From contig DAOWJC010000148.1 of assembly GCA_030640595.1 (NCBI GenBank), positions 1 through 7,410 of the forward strand: a stretch of 7,410 bases of DNA, in the 5' to 3' direction. The notes below the pieces were generated by a model. It was not told the origin of the DNA. It did no database searches and saw nothing but the letters and a program-made list of their open reading frames with translations. The DNA comes from Dehalococcoidia bacterium. GTDB taxonomy: Bacteria > Chloroflexota > Dehalococcoidia > Dehalococcoidales > DAOWJC01. Each line of letters begins with the position of its first letter. The stretch's first letter is position 1. Shown in pieces: positions 1 to 4,924 of the stretch. The translations under genes were made by a program, and so were the position numbers.

Positions 1-1
1 C

Positions 2-709
2 TTTTTTGGTGTGGTGGTGGTTCTGGCTTTGATTCTCTTTATCATCCCTTTGAGCAAGCTGCGACTGGTTTTTCGGATATTGTTCACCCTGATGTTTGCC
101 TGGGGAATATTTATCGTCATCGCCCTGATTTTACCACCGGCGGCTTATCCCTTAGCGATAATCGCCGGTATTGCCTGGCTATTCTGGGCCAGGGTCTGGC
201 TACATGACCTACTTCTTCTCATCACCCTCTCCGGGGCTGGCTCAGTCTTCGGGTTTCTTTTTTCTCCGTGGACATTCATGATTTTTATGCTGATTATTGC
301 TGTTTACGATGTTGTGGCGGTGCGTTTTGGTTTCATGGTCTGGATGGCTGATAAACTTTCCGAGTCTGCTACCTTGCCCGCCTTTATTTTTCCCAAGAAA
401 ATCAGAGACTGGAAGCTAAACCTCAAGAATGTGAGGGTAGGTGACCTGAAAAGGGAGGAGTCCGATAGACGTGAATACAGTATACTGGGTGGTGGTGATA
501 TCGGCTTCCCTTTGATGCTCGCGGTTTCCGTTTTCTTTGAGACTGACCTGGTCAGCGCGGTGCTTGTGGGTATGTTTGCCCTGATGGGGCTCATGAGTGC
601 TTTCCTGATTCAATCGTTTTGGCTTAGGGGCAAGCCCGTGCCGGCTTTACCTCCTATTGCCTTCTTTTCTCTCATCGGGTTTCTCATAGCCTCACTATAT
701 TTAGGATAG
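2..709 (+). CDS. Presenilin-like (A22 family) intramembrane aspartyl protease, 5'-truncated by the window
   Basis: Polytopic membrane protease of the presenilin / signal peptide peptidase type, which cleaves transmembrane segments with two membrane-embedded aspartates. Counting from the GTG at 11, the catalytic motifs are all visible: YD at residues 99-100 (AVYDVVAVRFG), GGGD at 160-163 (LGGGDIGFPLM), and PAL at 211-213 (PVPALPPIAF). Several hydrophobic segments surround them, and a charged loop (about 128-157) separates the two aspartate helices, as in the family. The frame is open to the left edge (Phe-Phe-Gly precede the GTG), and archaeal presenilin homologues are about 300 residues, so roughly two N-terminal helices probably lie outside the window and the GTG is not the true start. 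Stop TAG is at 707-709. Family assignment is strong from the three motifs; the substrate is unknown. Such proteases are best known from archaea and eukaryotes, so a bacterial copy is notable. Confidence 0.9.
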   Translation, partial: FFGVVVVLALILFIIPLSKLRLVFRILFTLMFAWGIFIVIALILPPAAYPLAIIAGIAWLFWARVWLHDLLLLITLSGAGSVFGFLFSPWTFMIFMLIIAVYDVVAVRFGFMVWMADKLSESATLPAFIFPKKIRDWKLNLKNVRVGDLKREESDRREYSILGGGDIGFPLMLAVSVFFETDLVSAVLVGMFALMGLMSAFLIQSFWLRGKPVPALPPIAFFSLIGFLIASLYLG

Positions 710-1000
710 GCCCTCTTTTTTATCTGAAAATTGCCCGACTTCAGCAGTGGCGAGGGGTTTCATACGCACTCTATCTCTTTGCCAACCCTCTTCTCGTCAG
801 CTTGATTAATCACACAATAGGGCGTAAAGTTTAATGCCTCCCAGATGGGGCAACTCTGCGTATAACATTAATTACACGCAAGGCAATACCCGCTGAATAG
901 ATACAAAAGTCAACAGTGGGAATCCCAGTATTCCATTATCTTGATAAAATGGATCCGTGATGGAAGTCCAAGAGTAACTACATTGATAGGCACAGGATTT
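710..1000. other. Intergenic region with several short palindromes, no gene seen
   Basis: These 291 bases lie between the 3' ends of two convergent genes. I see no plausible coding frame with a ribosome-binding site. The stretch holds several short inverted repeats: TGCCTC/GGGGCA at 835-852 (one G-T pair), the element at 858-879 described separately, TGGGA/TCCCA at 917-927, and TCCATTATC paired with GAT..AATGGA at 932-953. None is followed by a run of T on either strand, so none is a convincing terminator for either neighbour. Confidence 0.5.
858..883. repeat. Palindromic element, left copy
   Basis: An imperfect inverted repeat: GCGTATAA (858-865), six-base spacer CATTAA, TTACACGC (872-879), pairing 8 bp with one A/C or G-T position depending on strand. 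Positions 859-883 match 2463-2487 at 20 of 25 bases in the same orientation, sharing the blocks CGTATAACA, TTA, CGC and AGG. The two copies bracket the minus-strand gene at 1001-2179. Function is not known; a protein-binding site, a recombination site or the edge of an inserted segment are all possible. Confidence 0.5.
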
Positions 1001-2179
1001 TTATAGTCGCTCCCACAATTGCTTTCGCCGAACACCTGCCAATCTATTGCATTTAGTTGCAAGCCGTTCAGCAATTTGAGTCATCTTAAATAACTCGTTG
1101 CTGTCCATCTTAAATGTACGAGTCATAAGCTCCCCATAATTACGTATTTGTACGACTTTCTTCCAAAGATCGAACAGCATACGAGCTCTTGCTTTAATTC
1201 TTTGCACCTCAATACCTTTGATCCCTTTTGAAAGTAGAGTTCCCAAATTTAAGCTTGCAGTCGTAAGGGGATTGCCAAGTTCTCCAGCAACTTTTAGTTC
1301 ACACAAAGCATCCCAGATCTCGAATACAAGCTTGGAATCAGTCCTTTTTTGACTTATATGTTGAAGTTGTCTAGAAACATCGCTCACAGCATCCTGATAA
1401 GTTTGAAAGAGTTCTCCCAAGGACATATCGGTCGGGTTTGCTATCAGCTTTTGATACTCTAGGTATTTCTTTCTGAACCCTTGAAATTCCTCTCTAAGAA
1501 TAATAGCCTCATCAAAGAAACGACTTGCATTCCCATCACAACGTTCAAGGATCAATGCTACGATTGGAGGGATATACATTGGGATTGGGCAGCCAACACC
1601 CTTCAGTTCGCAAACTCGCGACTCTAAAGATTGATTCAGTTCAGCATATATTTTTCGCATCATTGATTGTATTGGCTTTGATATTGATATCCGCGTGAGA
1701 ACGTCAAATATGGGCCACGAGAGATGATCAATACCCCTCTCAGCCGCCCACTGTGCTCGCTCAAAAGAGACTGAAAGCGTAAAATCCGCACCTGGCCAGT
1801 CCAAACCCGCTAGTACCTCTGCATCATTCTCTATTAGGTGCCAAACATGCTTAGAATATTCACTAGGTACGTGCTTTTTGTAATCTCTTATCGGTTGGAT
1901 ATAGCAAATGATCCCTTTCTCAACTAACTTAACTACAGAATTCAGATGTTTAAAATGTCGCATGTAATCCCCAACATGTTCACTTAGCAACCTCTCATTA
2001 AGCACCATTGCTTCCGCTAGCGAGAAAAATGACAGTATATCCATAAAACTGAATGCTCTTGATGGATGTTCTTCATGAAATCCCCAATTATCCAAGGCAA
2101 ACATTACCAAATCGGTATCCAGTATCACATCACCTATTCTGGGGATCTTTGGTGCAAATATCTGAGCTTCCTTAGTCAT
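1001..2179 (-). CDS. Uncharacterised 392-residue protein
   Basis: I do not recognise a characterised family. The start is ATG at 2179-2177 with a moderate ribosome-binding site (AAAGGGTG) about nine bases upstream on the minus strand; the stop is TAA at 1003-1001. The protein looks soluble and largely helical: no signal peptide and no clear membrane segment. It begins with a segment (about residues 16-30, GDVILDTDLVMFALDNW), then a helix-rich stretch DILSFFSLAEAMVLNERLL (47-65), an arginine- and aromatic-rich helix around 219-243 (RFFDEAIILREEFQGFRKKY), and a basic C-terminal end. Codon choice is visibly more AT-rich than in the neighbouring genes, and it is the only minus-strand gene here. 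With non-coding DNA on both sides and related palindromes outside it, it has the look of an accessory or transferred gene. The DTD near the N-terminus is not enough to call a nuclease. Confidence 0.75.
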   Translation of the reverse strand: MTKEAQIFAPKIPRIGDVILDTDLVMFALDNWGFHEEHPSRAFSFMDILSFFSLAEAMVLNERLLSEHVGDYMRHFKHLNSVVKLVEKGIICYIQPIRDYKKHVPSEYSKHVWHLIENDAEVLAGLDWPGADFTLSVSFERAQWAAERGIDHLSWPIFDVLTRISISKPIQSMMRKIYAELNQSLESRVCELKGVGCPIPMYIPPIVALILERCDGNASRFFDEAIILREEFQGFRKKYLEYQKLIANPTDMSLGELFQTYQDAVSDVSRQLQHISQKRTDSKLVFEIWDALCELKVAGELGNPLTTASLNLGTLLSKGIKGIEVQRIKARARMLFDLWKKVVQIRNYGELMTRTFKMDSNELFKMTQIAERLATKCNRLAGVRRKQLWERL

Positions 2180-2257
2180 GATATGAACACCCTTTCATCG
2201 ATCTAAAACCAATGCGTCGTCAAAACGGGCCTAAGATAGAAGTGGGATACTTTCTGA

Positions 2258-2277
2258 TAATATCAAGTAATATCAAG
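2258..2277. repeat. Two-copy 10-bp tandem repeat
   Basis: TAATATCAAG occurs twice head to tail. It lies about 80 bases upstream of the start of the minus-strand gene, a position where a regulator could bind, since one helical turn separates the copies. Only two copies are present, so chance or polymerase slippage is also possible. Confidence 0.4.
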
Positions 2278-2461
2278 AGGAAGAGCAAGATATCTGAAAT
2301 CTGAGTACTAGTGTAAGATGACTCCTGCCCATGTCTCAAGGCTATTCATAAGATAAAGCTACGTAAAGAAGAAAGATATCCCACCAAGATATAATCTTTT
2401 AGTATGAACGATAGACTATTCCAGACACTGATGTCAATACTATAACGAATGTAGGCGATTT

Positions 2462-2487
2462 ACGTATAACACTACTTATGCGCTAGG
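2462..2487. repeat. Palindromic element, right copy
   Basis: Imperfect inverted repeat with the same geometry as the left copy: CGTATAA (2463-2469), six-base spacer CACTAC, TTATGCG (2476-2482). Bases that differ from the left copy fall in the spacer or in one arm, and the pairing is retained (one T-G pair). It sits about 280 bases upstream of the start of the minus-strand gene and 26 bases before the -35 of the first ECF-type promoter. Confidence 0.5.
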
Positions 2488-2508
2488 ATCCGAGCGTATG
2501 AAAGCAAG

Positions 2509-2541
2509 TAAATGCAACCTTTTGGCCAATGGTGCGTTATA
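2509..2541 (+). promoter_or_regulatory. Predicted ECF-type promoter P1, upstream of the first sigma gene
   Basis: The -35 part is TGCAACCTTTTGG (2513-2525) and the -10 part GCGTTATA (2534-2541). There are 16 bases between the AAC and CGTTA cores, the spacing usual for ECF sigma factors, whose -35 elements commonly carry AAC. The block TAAATGCAACCTTTTGG (2509-2525) is repeated exactly at 3108-3124. A start site about seven bases after the -10 would leave a leader of only some six bases before the ATG at 2553. Autoregulation by the encoded sigma factor is inferred. Confidence 0.75.
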
Positions 2542-2552
2542 AATAGTGGAAG

Positions 2553-3110
2553 ATGGATTTAGAGCAGGAAAAAGAACTGGTCGAAAAAGCCAAGAACGAT
2601 ACCCAAGTTTTTGGCGAACTCTATGACCAGTATTATCCCAAAATCTTCGGCTACGTTTTAAGAAGAACAGCCAGTATTGACGTCGCTCAGGATGTGACCT
2701 CGGAGGTATTTTTCAAGGCTCTGAAGAATCTGGGGCAATTCTGCTACCGCGGTTTCCCTTTTTCCTCATGGCTTTATCGCATCGCTACCAATGAGATTGC
2801 CAACTACTTCAGGAAAAATAAGCGTGAGAAATTTTGTTTAGAAGAAGCCTTCAACTCGGTTAGCATCTCTAACCCATCGGCTGAGACCGAACTTCTCGAG
2901 GCTGAAGCAGAATTAAAAAGACACGAGGACTTCCTCATTCTACATGAAAATCTCTCTAAGCTCTCCGTCAAATATCAGGAGGTAATTACTCTGAGGTTCT
3001 TTGAGAATAAACAGGTCAAAGAAATTGGTGAAATCCTGGGAAAGCGGGAGGGAACTATAAAATCTCTGCTGCATCGAGGCTTGGAAAAATTAAGAAAGTT
3101 AATGGAATAA
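2553..3110 (+). CDS. ECF-type RNA polymerase sigma factor (first)
   Basis: An alternative sigma factor of the sigma-70 family, of typical ECF size (185 residues). Region 2 spans about residues 20-90 (FGELYDQYYPKIFGYVLRR, then DVAQDVTSEVFFKAL and SSWLYRIATNEIANYFRK), which binds core polymerase and melts the -10 element. Region 4 spans about 135-183 (LSVKYQEVITLRFFENK, then the helix-turn-helix VKEIGEILGKREGTIKSLLHRGLEKLRK), which reads the -35 element. The linker lacks regions 1 and 3. The ATG at 2553 is the only sensible start because an in-frame TAG lies at 2544-2546. The only purine-rich sequence, GGAAG, touches the ATG, so translation is probably from a very short or leaderless transcript. 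The gene is followed after its stop by a second copy of its own promoter and then a membrane protein gene that is likely its anti-sigma factor. Confidence 0.95.
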   Translation: MDLEQEKELVEKAKNDTQVFGELYDQYYPKIFGYVLRRTASIDVAQDVTSEVFFKALKNLGQFCYRGFPFSSWLYRIATNEIANYFRKNKREKFCLEEAFNSVSISNPSAETELLEAEAELKRHEDFLILHENLSKLSVKYQEVITLRFFENKQVKEIGEILGKREGTIKSLLHRGLEKLRKLME

Positions 3111-3141
3111 ATGCAACCTTTTGGAAAATAGCAGCGTTATA
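3108..3141 (+). promoter_or_regulatory. Predicted ECF-type promoter P2, between sigma and anti-sigma genes
   Basis: Repeats the P1 -35 block exactly for 17 bases (TAAATGCAACCTTTTGG, 3108-3124, its first three bases being the sigma gene's stop codon) and the -10 block GCGTTATA (3134-3141). The AAC-to-CGTTA spacer is 17 rather than 16 bases. The bases between the two blocks differ from P1, so the elements rather than the whole segment are conserved. A start site about seven bases after the -10 would fall at the ribosome-binding site GGAGG (3148-3152) of the next gene. Confidence 0.75.
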
Positions 3142-3157
3142 GTAAATGGAGGTAGTT

Positions 3158-4051
3158 ATGAAGGAAGAAGAGTTAATCAAAAAGCTAGAAAACGCTGAAC
3201 TTCCTGAGATTGAGCTTCAAAGCCATCAACGCCGGCTGAGAATGGCTTTGCTTGCTGCTGGCTACCTTCAGAGGCGACCAAGGGTTACCATCCTAGACCT
3301 GGCAAAATCAAAAATGAAAGGAGGAATAGATATCATAATGAGAGGTTTAGTTTCACGGCAGCCGGTCTGGAAAACGGCTGTAATCGGCGTCCTAGCACTA
3401 GCACTGATTACCGGGCTGACAATAGCATTACCATCGCTTACCGGACAGTCGGCTGAGGCACTGGCAACTGATATTGTACAGAACAGCCCTGAAGTTCGGA
3501 CGGCTCTCGGTGGTGGAGAGGTAACGGTGGTGAAAGTGATAAAGGTGGTAGATGACAAGGGAACAGTAATATGCAGAGGAGAGATAGGTCTTCTTACCGC
3601 CGAGGTAGACCTGAAGACCAAAGAGGTAACTGAGTGGGAGGTAGTGCCCATGCCTCAACTCACTGAGGAGGAGAAAGAGGCGGCTATTAACATAGCCAGG
3701 GCCGACCCCAGAGTTCAGGAAATTTTAGACCAGGGAGCCTTTATACACAATGTTCACCCCATGTATTCCTTTGGGGCAAAAGTGAACCTAGAAACTGGAG
3801 AGACAGAAGAGTTTTCAGAGACGCTGGCCGTAGTAGTATTAGCCTCAGACCTTAACGGCTGGGAGAGCTGGTTTGTCCATGTTGACCTTGCTGGAAAGAA
3901 GGTGATAAGGATAATAAACCCCAAGGAATTTGAGGAACTCAGTCCATCAGATGATGAATATGAAATAGAGTACTTCCACATTTTAGAGGGTCCTGTAGAA
4001 GAGCCGGTCTTCCGTATAGGGAAGGGTGGTATTGAGAAGGGTACCCAGTAA
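3158..4051 (+). CDS. Probable membrane anti-sigma factor with duplicated PepSY-like extracytoplasmic domain
   Basis: Single-pass membrane protein of 297 residues, probably the anti-sigma factor for the ECF gene just upstream. The start at 3158 is preferred over the in-frame ATG at 3146 because GGAGG (3148-3152) lies inside that extension, five bases before 3158. Residues 1-70 are cytoplasmic, with a short motif LPEIELQSHQRRLRMALL (15-32). A membrane helix follows at about 71-94. The outside part holds an internal duplication: ATDIVQNSPEVRTAL (103-117) matches AINIARADPRVQEIL (176-190), and AEVDLKTKEVTEW (148-160) matches AKVNLETGETEEF (207-219); FVHVDLAGKKVIRI (239-252) is a third hairpin-like copy. 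The VDLxTxEV pattern resembles PepSY-type modules. No zinc-binding HxxxCxxC motif is present, so it is not a ZAS-type anti-sigma factor. Role is inferred from position and topology. Confidence 0.8.
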   Translation: MKEEELIKKLENAELPEIELQSHQRRLRMALLAAGYLQRRPRVTILDLAKSKMKGGIDIIMRGLVSRQPVWKTAVIGVLALALITGLTIALPSLTGQSAEALATDIVQNSPEVRTALGGGEVTVVKVIKVVDDKGTVICRGEIGLLTAEVDLKTKEVTEWEVVPMPQLTEEEKEAAINIARADPRVQEILDQGAFIHNVHPMYSFGAKVNLETGETEEFSETLAVVVLASDLNGWESWFVHVDLAGKKVIRIINPKEFEELSPSDDEYEIEYFHILEGPVEEPVFRIGKGGIEKGTQ

Positions 4052-4124
4052 AAGAATCGGTGAAGCCACAAAGAAGCAAACATTGCCAAGCTATCAAGTG
4101 GTGACCAAAGTCGCTGCAAAGGAC

Positions 4125-4157
4125 AAGCACCCCCTACGGGGGTGCTTCCTGTTTTTT
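4125..4157 (+). terminator. Strong rho-independent terminator
   Basis: A perfect 10-bp stem, AAGCACCCCC (4125-4134) and GGGGGTGCTT (4138-4147), closes on the three-base loop TAC and is followed by CCTGTTTTTT (4148-4157). It lies 73 bases after the first anti-sigma gene and ends the first sigma/anti-sigma unit, making the second unit dependent on its own promoter immediately downstream. Confidence 0.92.
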
Positions 4158-4166
4158 CAAGGCGGG

Positions 4167-4194
4167 CTAACTTTTTATGGGAAAGTTCGTTAAT
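4167..4194 (+). promoter_or_regulatory. Predicted ECF-type promoter P3, upstream of small peptide and second sigma gene
   Basis: CTAACTTTTTATGGG (4167-4181) supplies an AAC core followed by a T run, and CGTTAAT (4188-4194) supplies the -10. The gap from AAC to CGTTA is 16 bases, as in P1. The match is weaker than between P1 and P2 (TAACTTTTT versus CAACCTTTT). It sits just ten bases after the terminator and just before the ribosome-binding site AGGAGG (4198-4203), the same arrangement as P2. It would place the second unit under the first sigma factor or one of similar specificity. Confidence 0.55.
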
Positions 4195-4213
4195 ATAAGG
4201 AGGATGTTAAGAA

Positions 4214-4300
4214 GTGAATATGAAATTACTGATTGGTCTATTGGCTTTAGGGGTGGTGTTGGTGGCTACAGGCGTGGTGCTGCTGTTGCTACAGGGTTAG
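4214..4300 (+). CDS. Small single-helix membrane peptide, 28 residues
   Basis: A short frame starting GTG at 4214 (or ATG at 4220, giving 26 residues) and ending TAG at 4298-4300. The product, MNMKLLIGLLALGVVLVA then TGVVLLLLQG, is a lysine followed by an almost unbroken hydrophobic helix long enough to span the membrane. AGGAGG (4198-4203) is ten bases before the GTG, an acceptable distance; the ATG is sixteen away. It lies directly after predicted promoter P3 and 71 bases before the second sigma gene, so it would be the first gene of that transcript. It could be a small membrane regulator of the sigma/anti-sigma pair, but no family is recognised. A competing 47-codon frame from the ATG at 4204 (to 4347) has a ribosome-binding site with no spacing and an unremarkable sequence. 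Confidence 0.5.
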   Translation: MNMKLLIGLLALGVVLVATGVVLLLLQG

Positions 4301-4371
4301 GGATAAAAAATATTTGTGATACTTTCTTCATTCCATCGTATAGATAAATAGAAGCAACCTCGAGGAGTGCT

Positions 4372-4923
4372 TTGGGAAAATCAGAGTGCCAGCCAGAAAT
4401 ACACAATGGTGAAGATACCAGGAGTGCCAGAGAGATTTTTGCCGAACTTTATGAGCAATATCTGCCCAGGGTCTTTCGGTACATAAGCTATCGGGTAGGT
4501 GACGTCCATTTGGCTGAGGACCTTACCTCAAATGTGTTTGAAAAGGCTTTAACGGGTTGCAGCAGCTATCGCTCGGAAAAGGCGTCATTTTCTACCTGGC
4601 TTCTGTCTATTGCCAGATATACGCTCATTGACCATTACCGGGTAAGCGGTAGAGGGCAGATTGTCCCTCTGGAAAAGGCAAACGAGACGCCGTCTGAAGA
4701 CATATCCCCTGAGGAGGAGATTATCAGAAAGGAGGAGCTCCAAAGGTTACAGATATGCTTGGCCGGACTTCGCCAACAGGAGCAGGAAATTATCTCGCTT
4801 AAGTTTGGGGCTGAGTTGACCAACCGCCAGATTGCCAAAATGTTGGAGCTTTCTGAATCAAACGTGGGGACGACGCTTTACCGGGCAGTTCGCAAGCTAA
4901 AAGACAGCTTCAGGGGGTGGTAA
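4372..4923 (+). CDS. ECF-type RNA polymerase sigma factor (second)
   Basis: A second alternative sigma factor, 183 residues. Region 2 is at about residues 24-91 (AELYEQYLPRVFRYISYRV, then HLAEDLTSNVFEKAL and FSTWLLSIARYTLIDHYR); region 4 at about 128-180 (LRQQEQEIISLKFGAELTNR, then QIAKMLELSESNVGTTLYRAVRKLKDSF), the latter containing the helix-turn-helix for the -35. It starts at TTG 4372, with GAGGAG (4362-4367) four bases upstream; an in-frame TAA at 4345-4347 leaves no ATG or GTG alternative before the conserved region. The rare start may hold its level down. It differs clearly in sequence from the first sigma factor, so this is not a recent duplication. The stop at 4921-4923 is one base from the next start, indicating translational coupling with the following membrane protein. 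Confidence 0.95.
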   Translation: MGKSECQPEIHNGEDTRSAREIFAELYEQYLPRVFRYISYRVGDVHLAEDLTSNVFEKALTGCSSYRSEKASFSTWLLSIARYTLIDHYRVSGRGQIVPLEKANETPSEDISPEEEIIRKEELQRLQICLAGLRQQEQEIISLKFGAELTNRQIAKMLELSESNVGTTLYRAVRKLKDSFRGW

Positions 4924-4924
4924 A

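Larger units (their letters stand above)
2180..2508. other. Intergenic region between divergent genes; no gene seen
   Basis: About 330 AT-rich bases separate the divergently transcribed minus-strand gene and the first sigma factor. All frames are broken by frequent stops and no start with a good ribosome-binding site is visible. It contains a perfect two-copy 10-base tandem repeat (TAATATCAAG at 2258-2267 and 2268-2277) and the right-hand palindromic element at 2462-2487. The promoter of the minus-strand gene should be in here, but I cannot place it with confidence. Confidence 0.5.

Noticed and set aside
835..852. Hairpin TGCCTC/GGGGCA as a terminator for either convergent gene
   Set aside because: The stem is only six pairs with a G-T pair, and no T run follows on either strand.
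2441..2447. Minus-strand CGTTATA as an ECF -10 for the uncharacterised gene
   Set aside because: There is no GTT at the plus-strand position where the minus-strand -35 core would have to be.
2463..2541. Possible integron-like recombination site: GTATAAC at 2464-2470 and GTTATA at 2536-2541 about 70 bases apart
   Set aside because: The boxes do not fit the attC consensus (RYYYAAC, GTTRRRY), no integrase is present, and the right-hand box is better explained as the -10 of promoter P1 because it is repeated in P2.
3146..3157. ATG 3146 as start of the first anti-sigma gene
   Set aside because: The extension contains the ribosome-binding site GGAGG that serves ATG 3158, and it would begin at or before the predicted transcript start.
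4314..4344. Sigma-70-like promoter TTGTGA / TATAGA before the second sigma gene
   Set aside because: The spacer is 19 bases and the -35 is poor; not enough to list, though it remains a possible basal promoter.
4204..4347. 47-codon frame from ATG 4204
   Set aside because: The AGGAGG touches the ATG with no spacing, the product has no recognisable character, and the overlapping hydrophobic frame is more plausible.
4354..4380. GCAACCT just before the second sigma gene as another ECF -35
   Set aside because: No CGTTA-like -10 lies 16-17 bases after the AAC (the position falls inside the coding start), so the resemblance is likely chance.
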